Origin: CAVVYA01 sp964577835
Lineage (GTDB): Bacteria > Pseudomonadota > Alphaproteobacteria > SMXQ01
Length of the DNA stretch: 64,000 bases
Direction of reading: 5' to 3'
NCBI GenBank assembly: GCA_964577835.1
Contig: CAZOBN010000001.1
Coordinates: 27,688 to 91,687 of the forward strand
Below the pieces are notes generated by a model. The model had not been told where the DNA came from. It did not search any database and was given only the letters and a program-made list of their open reading frames with translations. Of this stretch, positions 24,452 to 32,996 are shown piece by piece (position 1 is the stretch's first letter; each line of letters starts with the position of its first letter). The position numbers and the translations under genes are program-made.

Positions 24452-25504
24452 ATGCCGCGCGACGACCGCCTCCTCGGCCTGCCGATCCGCCCGCTGACCC
24501 GCCGGCGCCTGGACAATTTCCGCGCCAACAAGCGCGGCTACTGGTCGCTGTGGGTGTTCCTCATCCTGTTCGTCGTCAGCCTGTTCGCCGAGTTCATCGC
24601 CAACGATAAGCCGATCCTGGTGAAATACGACGGCGCCTACTACATGCCGATCTTCACGTTCTATCCGGAGACGGCATTCGGCGGCGAATTCCCGACCCGG
24701 GCGGACTTCCGCGATCCCTATCTGCGCGACAAGGTGGCGGCGAACGGCTGGATCGTCTGGCCGGTGATCCGCTACAGCTACCGCACCATCAACTACGAGC
24801 TCTCGGTGCCGGCGCCGGCGCCGCCTTCGGCCGAGAACTGGCTCGGCACGGATGATTCCGGGCGCGACCTGCTCGCCCGGCTGATCTACGGCTTCCGCAT
24901 CTCGGTGCTGTTCGGCCTGGTGCTGACGGCGCTGAGCTCGGTGATCGGCGTCCTGGTCGGCGCCATCCAAGGCTATTTCGGCGGCCGCGTCGATCTCTAC
25001 GGCCAGCGCGTCATCGAGATCTGGTCCGGCCTGCCCGAACTCTACATCCTGATCATCATTTCCAGCATCCTCATTCCAGGGTTCTGGACATTGCTGTTCG
25101 TCCTCCTGCTGTTCAGTTGGACAACCTTGGTCAGCGTGGTGCGCGCCGAATTCCTGCGCGGCCGCAACTTCGCCTATGTGCGCGCGGCGCGCGCGCTCGG
25201 CGTCAGCGACCTGATGATCATGCTGCGCCATGTGCTGCCCAATGCCATGGTGGCGACGCTGACCTTCATGCCCTTCATCCTCAGCGGGTCGATCGCCGCG
25301 CTCACCGCGCTCGACTTCCTCGGCCTCGGCCTGCCGGCCGGCGCGCCGTCGCTCGGCGAGGTGCTCAACCAGGGCAAGGCCAACCTGCAGGCGCCGTGGC
25401 TCGGCATTTCCGGCTTCGTGGTCATCGCCGTCATGCTCAGCCTACTGATCTTCATCGGCGAGGCGGTGCGCGACGCCTTTGACCCGCGCAAGACGCTGCG
25501 GTGA
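24452..25504 (+). CDS. yejE: Peptide ABC transporter permease YejE
   Basis: Second permease, 350 aa. Starts two bases after the yejB stop at ATG 24452 (MPRDDRLLGLPIRPLTRRRL), as in YejE homologues; the open frame reaches further upstream only through yejB. The RGYWSLWVFLILFVVSLFAEF helix is followed by the large YejE-specific periplasmic segment (about residues 50-130), NWLGTDDSGRDLLARLIYG, and the EAA loop YVRAARALGVSDLMIMLRHV. Confidence 0.94.
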   Translation: MPRDDRLLGLPIRPLTRRRLDNFRANKRGYWSLWVFLILFVVSLFAEFIANDKPILVKYDGAYYMPIFTFYPETAFGGEFPTRADFRDPYLRDKVAANGWIVWPVIRYSYRTINYELSVPAPAPPSAENWLGTDDSGRDLLARLIYGFRISVLFGLVLTALSSVIGVLVGAIQGYFGGRVDLYGQRVIEIWSGLPELYILIIISSILIPGFWTLLFVLLLFSWTTLVSVVRAEFLRGRNFAYVRAARALGVSDLMIMLRHVLPNAMVATLTFMPFILSGSIAALTALDFLGLGLPAGAPSLGEVLNQGKANLQAPWLGISGFVVIAVMLSLLIFIGEAVRDAFDPRKTLR

Positions 25505-25508
25505 GACG

Positions 25509-27185
25509 ATGACCAGCTCGCCCGCGACGCCGCCGCTCCTGCAAGTCCGCGATCTTTCGGTCGTTTTCCGCGCGCGTCGGCGCGCCGGCGCCGACACGAG
25601 CCCGCGGGAAGGAGACGTGGAGGCGGTCAAGCGCGTGTCGTTCGACATCGCCAAAGGAGAAACCGTCGCCCTGGTCGGCGAATCCGGGTCCGGCAAATCG
25701 GTCACCGCGCTCTCCATCCTCCAGCTCCTGCCTTATCCCACCGCCGTGCATCCGAAGGGCAGCAGCATCAAGTTCGAGGGCAAGGAGCTGGTCGGCGCGC
25801 CGGAAGACACGCTGCGGCGCATCCGCGGCGACCGCATCTCGATGGTGTTCCAGGAGCCCATGACGTCGCTCAATCCGCTGCAGTCGGTGGGCAATCAGGT
25901 CGGCGAAATGCTCATCCTGCACAAGGGCATGAGCCGCGAGCGGGCGCGCGCCCGCACGCTCGAGCTGTTGCAGCTGGTCGGCCTGTCCGAGGCGGAGAAG
26001 CGGCTGTCGGCTTATCCCGACGAGCTGTCCGGCGGCCAGCGTCAGCGCGTCATGATCGCGATGGCGCTCGCCAACGAGCCCGACCTGCTGATCGCCGACG
26101 AGCCGACCACGGCGCTCGACGTCACGATTCAGGCGCAGATCCTCGCCCTGCTCGATGAACTCAAGCAAAAGCTCGGCATGGCCCTGCTGCTGATCACCCA
26201 CGACCTCGGCATCGTGCGGCGCATGGCCGAGCGGGTCTGCGTCATGACCAAGGGCGAGATCGTCGAAACCGGACCGACGGAGGAGGTCTTCGCGAATCCG
26301 AAACACGGCTATACCCAGCGTCTGCTGGCCGCCGAACCGAAGGGCAAGCTGGTGCGCGCCGCCGAGACCACGCCGGTGCTCGCCCGTGTCGAGGATATGC
26401 GGGTCTGGTTCCCCATCAAGAAGGGCGTGTTTCGCCGCACCGTCGACTACATCAAGGCGGTCGACGGCATCACCATGGACCTGCACGAAGGCCGCACCGT
26501 GGGCGTGGTCGGCGAGTCCGGCTCGGGCAAAACCACGCTCGGCTTCGCCCTGCTGCGGCTCGAACATTCGCGCGGCAAAATCGAATTTCAAGGTCGCGAG
26601 ATTCAGCAGCTCAGCCAAGCGGACGTGCGGCCGATGCGGCGCGAGATGCAGATGGTGTTCCAAGACCCCTATTCCTCGCTCAGCCCACGCATGTCGGTCG
26701 GCGAAATCATCGGCGAGGGGCTCGATGTCCATAACATCGGCGCGAACGGCGAGCAGCGCCGCAAGCTGATCGACGAGGCGCTCCGCGAGGTCGGGCTCGA
26801 GCCGGGTGCGTGCGACCGCTATCCGCACGAATTCTCCGGCGGTCAGCGCCAGCGCATTTCGATCGCCCGCGCGCTCGTGCTCAAGCCGAAGCTGATCGTG
26901 CTCGACGAGCCGACCTCGGCGCTCGACATGTCGGTGCAGGCGCAGATCGTCGATCTGCTGCGCGCGCTGCAGGCCAAGCACAACCTCGCCTACCTGTTCA
27001 TCAGCCACGACCTCAGGGTGGTGCGCGCCATGGCTGACGAGGTGATTGTCATCAAGGACGGCAAGGTCATGGAGCAGGGCTCCGCCGACCGCGTGTTCGA
27101 CCATCCGCAAACCGCCTATACCAAGGCCCTGATGGCCGCCGCCTTCGAGCTCAAGGTCGCCGAACGGGACGCCGTCCGGCAGTAG
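25509..27185 (+). CDS. yejF: Peptide ABC transporter ATP-binding protein YejF (tandem ATPase)
   Basis: One polypeptide with both nucleotide-binding domains. ATG 25509 follows yejE by four bases. Domain 1 (about 10-270): Walker A GESGSGKSVT, signature LSGGQRQR, Walker B LLIADEP. Domain 2 (about 290-545): GESGSGKTTL, FSGGQRQR, LIVLDEP. Each ends in the oligopeptide-type C-terminal extension. It energises uptake by YejABE; in other bacteria this system takes up antimicrobial peptides. 558 residues. The 250 bp after it hold no gene that I can see. Confidence 0.95.
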   Translation: MTSSPATPPLLQVRDLSVVFRARRRAGADTSPREGDVEAVKRVSFDIAKGETVALVGESGSGKSVTALSILQLLPYPTAVHPKGSSIKFEGKELVGAPEDTLRRIRGDRISMVFQEPMTSLNPLQSVGNQVGEMLILHKGMSRERARARTLELLQLVGLSEAEKRLSAYPDELSGGQRQRVMIAMALANEPDLLIADEPTTALDVTIQAQILALLDELKQKLGMALLLITHDLGIVRRMAERVCVMTKGEIVETGPTEEVFANPKHGYTQRLLAAEPKGKLVRAAETTPVLARVEDMRVWFPIKKGVFRRTVDYIKAVDGITMDLHEGRTVGVVGESGSGKTTLGFALLRLEHSRGKIEFQGREIQQLSQADVRPMRREMQMVFQDPYSSLSPRMSVGEIIGEGLDVHNIGANGEQRRKLIDEALREVGLEPGACDRYPHEFSGGQRQRISIARALVLKPKLIVLDEPTSALDMSVQAQIVDLLRALQAKHNLAYLFISHDLRVVRAMADEVIVIKDGKVMEQGSADRVFDHPQTAYTKALMAAAFELKVAERDAVRQ

Positions 27186-27435
27186 GCCGCTCCGTTTTCA
27201 GCAACGCAAGGCATGGCTCGCCGCCCTGCCCGTCATCTGACCGACGAAGCCGTGCGCATGCGGCCCAACCAGGCCGCCTACCGCGCCCGCGCATAAGCCA
27301 GCGCCATTCCCGTCACGCAAGGCTGACCTGCAATCACGCCGCTCGACGGCAAGAATTCCTAAACCCATCCTTTGTAGGGTTACGGCGGCGTGTTGAGGAC
27401 GATCCTTTGCGTCCGAGCCGCCGAGGAGAGCAAGC

Positions 27436-27750
27436 ATGACGCGTTGGGTCGGAGTTTTGGCGTTCGCGATCGGCCTGTCGGTCGTTTTGTCCGGCACGGC
27501 CGGCGCGCAATCCATGAAGGCCGAATGCTATGAACGCGCCTCCCTGCTCGCCAGCCTGACCAGCGAATATGGCGAACGGCTCGACCAAACGCGCGAAATC
27601 GGCAAGAGCGGGCTGCTCGAGGCCTTCAAGTCGCCGACCGAGGGCACCTGGACCATTGTCTATAGCAACGACAAGGGCTTGAGCTGCGTGCTCGCCACGG
27701 GCGAAGGGCTCGAGGCCGACCTGTCCACCGGCCCCGAGTTCACCATCTGA
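27436..27750 (+). CDS. Small secreted protein of unknown function
   Basis: 104 residues. A clear Sec signal peptide (MTRWVGVLAFAIGLSVVLSG, cleavage near AGA-QS at 24-26) is followed by about 78 mature residues with two cysteines (ECYER and LSCVLAT) that could form a disulfide. The motif GTWTIVYSNDKGLSCVLATG resembles small periplasmic proteins common in Alphaproteobacteria, but no function is known to me. GAGGAGAGC upstream gives a ribosome site. Ends three bases before the convergent aminopeptidase gene. Confidence 0.75.
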   Translation: MTRWVGVLAFAIGLSVVLSGTAGAQSMKAECYERASLLASLTSEYGERLDQTREIGKSGLLEAFKSPTEGTWTIVYSNDKGLSCVLATGEGLEADLSTGPEFTI

Positions 27751-27753
27751 CGC

Positions 27754-29229
27754 TTAGCGGCGGCCAGCCGGCAGCCTCGGGCGACGTGTCTTCTGGCCAC
27801 CGCCGAACCGTTCCTCGAGCAACCGGAAAATGGCGCGGATGCCTTGCGTCTCGCCGCCTTCCGGGCGGCCCGGCTTGGCCGAATCGTTCCAGCCGAAGAA
27901 ATCGAGATGCGCCCACGGCACGTCGGCCGGGACGAACTCCTGGAGATAGAGCGCCGCCGTGACGGCACCGGCGAACGGCCCCTCCGAGATATTGTTGATA
28001 TCGGCGATCTTGGTGCCGGCGAGTTTGTCGCGATAGGGCCGCCACAGCGGCATCGGCCACAACGGGTCCTCAGCCGCGGCGGCGTGGCGCATGAGATCCT
28101 GCGCAAGCTGGACGTTGTTGCTGAACAGCGCGGGCAGCTCCGGCCCGAGCGCGGCCCGCGCCGCGCCGGTGAGGGTGGCGAAATCGAACAGCAACTCGGG
28201 CTGCTCCTCCGCCGCGTCTGCAAGCGCGTCGCACAGGATCAGTCGGCCCTCGGCGTCGGTATTGCCGATCTCGACCGAAATGCCCTTGCGCGTGGCGATG
28301 ATGTCGAGAGGACGGAGCGCATTGCCGTCGATCATGTTCTCCACGGCGGGCATCAGGACGCGCAAGCGGACGGGCAATCCCGCCGCCATGATCATCTGGC
28401 CGAGCGCCAACGCCTGGGCGGCGCCCGCCATATCCTTTTTCATCAACTTCATGCCGGACGACGGCTTGAGGTCGTAGCCGCCGGTGTCGAAGCACACGCC
28501 CTTGCCGACAAGCGTCACCTTGGGCGCCTTGGGGTCGCCCCACGTGATGTCGATCAGCCGCGGTGGCCGGGCGCTGGCACGGCCGACCGCATGGATCGCC
28601 GGGTAGTTCTGCTTCAGCAAATCGTCGCCGACCACCACCCGCAGCTTGGCCTTGTGTCCCTTGGCCACGGCGGCGGCAGCGGCCGCCAGCTCCGGCGGGC
28701 CCATGTCGGCGGCGGGCGTGGTGATGAGATCGCGCGCCATGGTGATGGCCGTCGCGGTGCGCTCGACCTCGGTCGTGTCGCAGCCTTGGGGCCAGACCAG
28801 CTTGGCAAAGGTAGGCGGTTTCTTCTTGCGGTAGCGGGTGAAGGCATAACAGGCGAGCGCCCAGCCGAGTGCCGCCTTGGTCGCCTCCTCCGGGACCAGC
28901 ATGGCGTCGATCCGGTAGGTGCCGGGCGGCAACCGCGATGGCAGGCCGGCGTAGCGCCAGATCAGGTTGCTCGGCGGTTCGCCGATGCCCAGATCGAATA
29001 TCGACGCACGGGGCTGCCGCGGCGCGCCGACGCCGAGCAAGACGCGCTCGAGCTCGCCGGATCGTCCGGTGATCAGACTGACGGAGCCGTCCGCGCCATC
29101 GAAACCCGCGCTTTGCACCCAGGCCCGCAGACGCGCCGGCTGCCGCGCCAGCCATTTCTTGAAACCGTCCGACGCGACCGGGGTGATCGGGATCGCTGTA
29201 CTGCTGGCCTTGGTGAAATAGCTGGTCAC
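27754..29229 (-). CDS. M17 family leucyl aminopeptidase
   Basis: Cytosolic dizinc aminopeptidase. GTG start at 29229 with AGAGGAG six bases upstream. The N-terminal domain (about 1-165) is variable; the catalytic domain has GKGVCFDTGGYDLKPS (metal-binding Asp), the catalytic Lys in KLMKKDMAGA, NTDAEGRLIL (metal Asp/Glu and catalytic Arg) and the C-terminal HLDFFGWND. 491 residues. The sequence resembles the alphaproteobacterial PepA/PepB-like paralogue rather than classical PepA. Monocistronic. Confidence 0.93.
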   Translation of the reverse strand: MTSYFTKASSTAIPITPVASDGFKKWLARQPARLRAWVQSAGFDGADGSVSLITGRSGELERVLLGVGAPRQPRASIFDLGIGEPPSNLIWRYAGLPSRLPPGTYRIDAMLVPEEATKAALGWALACYAFTRYRKKKPPTFAKLVWPQGCDTTEVERTATAITMARDLITTPAADMGPPELAAAAAAVAKGHKAKLRVVVGDDLLKQNYPAIHAVGRASARPPRLIDITWGDPKAPKVTLVGKGVCFDTGGYDLKPSSGMKLMKKDMAGAAQALALGQMIMAAGLPVRLRVLMPAVENMIDGNALRPLDIIATRKGISVEIGNTDAEGRLILCDALADAAEEQPELLFDFATLTGAARAALGPELPALFSNNVQLAQDLMRHAAAAEDPLWPMPLWRPYRDKLAGTKIADINNISEGPFAGAVTAALYLQEFVPADVPWAHLDFFGWNDSAKPGRPEGGETQGIRAIFRLLEERFGGGQKTRRPRLPAGRR

Positions 29230-29342
29230 GCGGGGCTCCTCTTAAACCATGGTTGCCCCGCGGGCGCGCGGGCGCGGAGCGTCTTGCACCGGAACACTGC
29301 TTAGCCTATCAGAGGCAAAGCACAAACTGTGGAGAGGCGGTC

Positions 29343-30053
29343 ATGGCGCCATCCGATCCGCGCGATGATGCGGCCTTTACGCTGGTCATCGCCAACAAAA
29401 ACTATTCGTCCTGGTCGCTGCGCGGCTGGCTGATGCTCAAGCATGTGGGCGTCCCGTTCCAGGAGGTGGTGGTTCCCCTGCGCACCCCGGAGACCCGCGC
29501 CATGATCATGCGCCATTCGCCATCCGGCAAGGCACCCTACCTCGTGCACGGCGACGTCACCGTCTGGGAGTCGCTCGCCATCGGCGAATACTTGGCCGAG
29601 CGTTTTCCCGGAGCCGGCTTGTGGCCGGCGGATTCCGGCGCGCGCGCCGTGGCCCGCTCGATCGCCAACGAGATGCACGGCGGCTTCATTCCGCTGCGCC
29701 GCGCCATGCCGATGAACATACGCGCCAGCCTGCCGGGCTACGGCAGAGCCCAAGGCGTGCAGGACGAGATCAACCGGATCGAGGCGATCTGGCGCGACAC
29801 GCGGTCGCGCTTCGGCGCCGGCGGCGACATGCTGTTCGGCACGTTCACGATCGCGGATGCGATGTTCGCGCCCGTCGCCAGCCGCTTTAAGACCTATGGG
29901 GTGACCCTGGGCGAAAGCGCCGAGGCCTATGCCAAGGCGCTGCTCGCTCTGCCGGCCATGCAGGAATGGGCCGCCGCCGCCGAAGCCGAACCGTGGATGA
30001 TCCCCGATTTCGAAAAGGGCGGCGTCAATGGCCCCGCCGCGCCGGCCGGCTAA
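29343..30053 (+). CDS. Glutathione S-transferase family protein
   Basis: Start at ATG 29343 with a GGAG-containing upstream stretch; earlier in-frame codons lack a site. The thioredoxin-fold domain (about 10-90) contains NKNYSSWSLRGWLMLKH, where the Ser cluster occupies the glutathione-activating position, and the SxAIGEYLAERFP motif. The helical C-terminal domain has the FTIADAMFAPVASR N-capping box. 236 residues. Substrate unknown. Ends convergently with a 4-bp overlap of the TAXI gene. Confidence 0.9.
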   Translation: MAPSDPRDDAAFTLVIANKNYSSWSLRGWLMLKHVGVPFQEVVVPLRTPETRAMIMRHSPSGKAPYLVHGDVTVWESLAIGEYLAERFPGAGLWPADSGARAVARSIANEMHGGFIPLRRAMPMNIRASLPGYGRAQGVQDEINRIEAIWRDTRSRFGAGGDMLFGTFTIADAMFAPVASRFKTYGVTLGESAEAYAKALLALPAMQEWAAAAEAEPWMIPDFEKGGVNGPAAPAG

Positions 30054-31180
30054 CGTTGCTGCCGTCTCTCGCCCGCGGCATTGGGCTGAGGACCTCCCAC
30101 GTTCCCGCCCGAATCGCTCTCGGCCGGCTCGCTTTTGGCTGAACCACCACGGTCCGTCTCGGTTTTCAGTGCGCCGTCCTTGAGCAAGCCCGCTTCGGCG
30201 TAGTAGCGCCGCGCGCCGGGATGCAACGGGATGGAAATCCCGTCGAGCGCCATTTCCAGCCGTATCATCTTGCCCTGCGGATGCCCGCTGCTCAGCATGA
30301 CGCGCGCCGTCTTGTGCCACAGCGCACGCAAAATGTTGTAGGCCAGATCCCCTGACAGCGTCTCATTGACCACCAGTAGAGTATGGACGTTCAGCGTCGG
30401 CGTATCCTCGATACCCTTATAGGCATTTGCCGGAATGGCCGCAGGGGAATAGTAGGGCTCGGTCTTGTGCAACCGTTCGACCAGGTTGGCAGCCACCGGA
30501 ACAAGGCGGATGTCGATGGCCTCGCTGAGTTGGACGATGGCCGGCGCGGGATGTCCGCCCACGTAAAAGAAGCCATCGATCTTGCCCTCGCGGACCATAT
30601 CGGTCGCCGTGCTTACATCGACATAGACCGGCTTGATATCGGCGATCTTAATGCCCGCCTGGGCGAGCACGGCGCGTGCCGCCGGCTGGGTACCCGACAG
30701 CGGGGTATCGAGCGAGATCCGTTTGCCCTTCAATCCGGCCAGCGTGGCGATCCGGCTATCGCGGCGGACGACGATCTGCATGGTTTCGGGATAGAGACTG
30801 GCGAGCGCGCGAAGAGTGGGCAGCCGATTCTTGCCGAAAAATCTGCCATGCCCCTCATAGGCCATGGCGGCAATGTCCGCCTGGACCATCCCGGCATCGA
30901 GGTTGCCGAGGCCGACCTCGCGGGCGTTCTCCACCGATCCCTGGGTGGCTTGCGCCACCGCGATCATACCCGGCACGCCGCAGCTGCCCCCACGTTCACA
31001 ATCGCGCGAACCCGGTGGATTGCTGATCACACTGGCAATAAGACCGCCGATGGGAAAATTGGCACCGGCTGTGGATCCGGTGCCGATTCGGAAGAAGCGG
31101 ATATCCTGGGCAAGCGCCAGCCCCGCCGCGCTCAAGGCAACGGCGAGAATCGGCGCATAGAACCCAGCGGAGAACCTCAT
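30050..31180 (-). CDS. TAXI family TRAP transporter solute-binding protein, orphan
   Basis: 376 residues. Signal peptide about 1-24 (ILAVALSAAGLALAQ). The core FFRIGTGSTAGANFPIGGLI and later GKRISLDTPLSGTQPAARAV and GKIDGFFYVGGHPAPAI are typical of the TAXI subclass, which bind small ligands (glutamate-like in known members) in the periplasm. The last 40 residues are hydrophilic and low-complexity. No DctM/DctQ-type membrane subunit is encoded in the window, so it either uses a distant permease or acts as a sensor domain. Confidence 0.9.
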   Translation of the reverse strand: MRFSAGFYAPILAVALSAAGLALAQDIRFFRIGTGSTAGANFPIGGLIASVISNPPGSRDCERGGSCGVPGMIAVAQATQGSVENAREVGLGNLDAGMVQADIAAMAYEGHGRFFGKNRLPTLRALASLYPETMQIVVRRDSRIATLAGLKGKRISLDTPLSGTQPAARAVLAQAGIKIADIKPVYVDVSTATDMVREGKIDGFFYVGGHPAPAIVQLSEAIDIRLVPVAANLVERLHKTEPYYSPAAIPANAYKGIEDTPTLNVHTLLVVNETLSGDLAYNILRALWHKTARVMLSSGHPQGKMIRLEMALDGISIPLHPGARRYYAEAGLLKDGALKTETDRGGSAKSEPAESDSGGNVGGPQPNAAGERRQQR

Positions 31181-31494
31181 TTTTGATTCCTAATCCCGAC
31201 CTTCACTTTACGCCAGCTTCCGCTGCGAATCCGCTCCGTAAGCCGTTAGAGCAGGATTCAGGGACAATCCAGGGGTAATTTTTCCAAAATTTCCTTACCG
31301 AGCTGTCTGCGGTTGTTCGCAGCCGCCTCATTACACGCGTACTGGAAAGACACCATTTACTTAGTGTAGGGTAGGCATGTCATGTTTCGTTACGGCGCGT
31401 AAGATCGGCTTAATCTCCTCGATCCAAGCCACCCGAGCCGCAACGATGAATACAGAACTGTTTATCTCAAGAAATCGCGGAGGATGCCGTAATC
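31181..31494. other. Intergenic region between TAXI gene and tetR
   Basis: 314 bp without a supportable gene. It should carry the promoters of both divergent genes. A small hairpin CTGCG-GTTGTT-CGCAG lies near 31307-31322. A GGAGG at about 31481-31485 is the likely ribosome site of tetR. No convincing palindromic TetR operator was found. Confidence 0.4.
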
Positions 31495-32076
31495 ATGACT
31501 TCCATTCGTCGGGATCATTTGGTTGATACGGCACTGGCTCTCTTTTCGCGTTACGGCTTCCACGCCACCGGCATCGACCGCATTCTGTCCGAGTCGGGCG
31601 TCGCGAAAATGACGCTCTATAAGCACTTCAAATCGAAAGACGAACTCATTCTGGCTGCGCTGCGCCGTCGTGATGAATTGCACCGCAGCTGGGTCATGCG
31701 CGAAGTGGAGAAACTCGCCTTGGCGCCCCATGAGCGCCTGATCGCGCTGTTCACCGCATTGGGCACGTGGTTCGAGAGCGAAGAATTCACCGGCTGCTGC
31801 TTCATCAACGCCATTGCGGAATACAGCGACAGGGATGATCCGATTCACGCGGCCGCGGCGGAACACAAGCGGCTTATCCGCGCCTATATCCTCGAGTTGG
31901 CCGAAGCCGCGGAAGCGAAGGAACCCGACGCGCTAACCGATTCGCTCATGCTGCTGATGGAAGGCGCGATCGTCTCGGCCCAAATCACGGGCGAGGCCGC
32001 GCCCGCCAAGCAGGCCCGCGCCGCGGCCGAAGTGCTGGTGACACGCGCAGTCGAGGCGGCATCGATCGCCGCCTGA
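31495..32076 (+). CDS. TetR family transcriptional regulator
   Basis: 193 residues. The N-terminal HTH (about 1-50) is a canonical TetR domain: ALALFSRYGFHATGIDRIL, then SGVAKMTLYKHFKSKDELI. The C-terminal ligand domain (about 60-190) carries FTGCCFINAIAEYSD, a motif seen in regulators near reductases or thiol-stress genes. It stands between a divergent TAXI gene and the convergent ppk2; the target is unknown. Its terminator lies inside the 3' end of ppk2. Confidence 0.9.
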   Translation: MTSIRRDHLVDTALALFSRYGFHATGIDRILSESGVAKMTLYKHFKSKDELILAALRRRDELHRSWVMREVEKLALAPHERLIALFTALGTWFESEEFTGCCFINAIAEYSDRDDPIHAAAAEHKRLIRAYILELAEAAEAKEPDALTDSLMLLMEGAIVSAQITGEAAPAKQARAAAEVLVTRAVEAASIAA

Positions 32077-32088
32077 GGCAGATTCCGA

Positions 32089-32934
32089 TCAGGCTTCCGA
32101 ACGCCGCCTCCGGGCGGCGTTTTTCTTGACCGCATGGCCGAGTTTTGTCCGGCCGGCTTCCTCCGCCAAGCGCGCCGCAGCCTGTGCCACGTCCGGGGCG
32201 AGCGGCGGCGGGGACAGATCCATGCCCTTGGCCAATACGTTCACGACCTGCTCCAAAGCGGCTATGCGGCCGTAGCGCTTATCCTCGAAGGGAACGACAT
32301 GCCAGGCGGCGTGGGAGGTTGAGGTTTTGCCCAGCATGTCCTCGACTGCCTCTTCATAATCCCGGCGCAGCTCGTAATTGCGCACGTCGGTGCAGCTCAT
32401 CTTCCAGCGCTCCGTGGGATCGGCGATACGACCGACCAGCCGCCGCAATTGCTCGGCCCTCGAAATATGCAGAAACATCTTCACGATGCGCACACCGTCG
32501 TCGGCCAGCAGGCGTTCGAATTCGTTAATTTCGTCGTAGGCGCGGCGCCACTCGGCAGGCGTTGCCAGATTCTCGACCCGCTCGACCAGGACGCGCCCAT
32601 ACCATGACCGGTCGAACAGGCCCCAGCATCCCTTGCGGGGAAGCTTGCGCCAGAATCGCTGTAGATAATGCTCGGCCAATTCCTCGGGGGTTGGGGGTCC
32701 GATCGGCCACACGGCATAGCCGCGCGGATCGAGCGGTGAGGACAGGCGGCGGATCACGCCGCCCTTGCCCACGGCGTCCCAGCCTTCGATCGCGATGACC
32801 GCCCGCCCGCCAGCGAATTTATAGGCGAGTTCGAGGCGGCGCATCTGCGCCTGCAATTCGTTCAGGCGTACCTTGTAGCGCGCCTTGCCGAGCTTGGTGG
32901 TGAGATCGCACGCTGCGAGGGAGGGTTTCGCCAT
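32089..32934 (-). CDS. ppk2: Polyphosphate kinase 2 family protein
   Basis: PPK2 enzymes move phosphate between polyphosphate and nucleoside di- or monophosphates. The single-domain protein (281 aa) has Walker A EGWDAVGKGGVIRRL (about residue 50), the lid segment, and Walker B FDRSWYGRVLVERVE (about 108-122), then SCTDVRNYELRRDYEEAVEDM. One domain with this spacing suits class I/III; which nucleotide it prefers cannot be told by eye. The C-terminal 15 residues are strongly basic and overlap the tetR terminator. Confidence 0.9.
   Translation of the reverse strand: MAKPSLAACDLTTKLGKARYKVRLNELQAQMRRLELAYKFAGGRAVIAIEGWDAVGKGGVIRRLSSPLDPRGYAVWPIGPPTPEELAEHYLQRFWRKLPRKGCWGLFDRSWYGRVLVERVENLATPAEWRRAYDEINEFERLLADDGVRIVKMFLHISRAEQLRRLVGRIADPTERWKMSCTDVRNYELRRDYEEAVEDMLGKTSTSHAAWHVVPFEDKRYGRIAALEQVVNVLAKGMDLSPPPLAPDVAQAAARLAEEAGRTKLGHAVKKNAARRRRSEA
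32102..32124 (+). terminator. Rho-independent terminator of the tetR gene
   Basis: A perfect 7-bp stem CGCCGCC / GGCGGCG (32102-32108, 32113-32119) with a TCCG loop is followed by five T (32120-32124). It lies 26 bp after the tetR stop and within the C-terminal codons of the convergent ppk2, so the basic ppk2 tail (AARRRR) is partly dictated by this structure. Confidence 0.8.
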
Positions 32935-32996
32935 GGCTTAACGTCAACGGCAGCCCTGGCCAAGAGTTTCACGACGCGGAAGGCGCATCATCGCCC

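Noticed and set aside
27844..29304. 486-residue open frame opposite the M17 aminopeptidase
   Set aside because: Shadow of the aminopeptidase; no recognisable motif.
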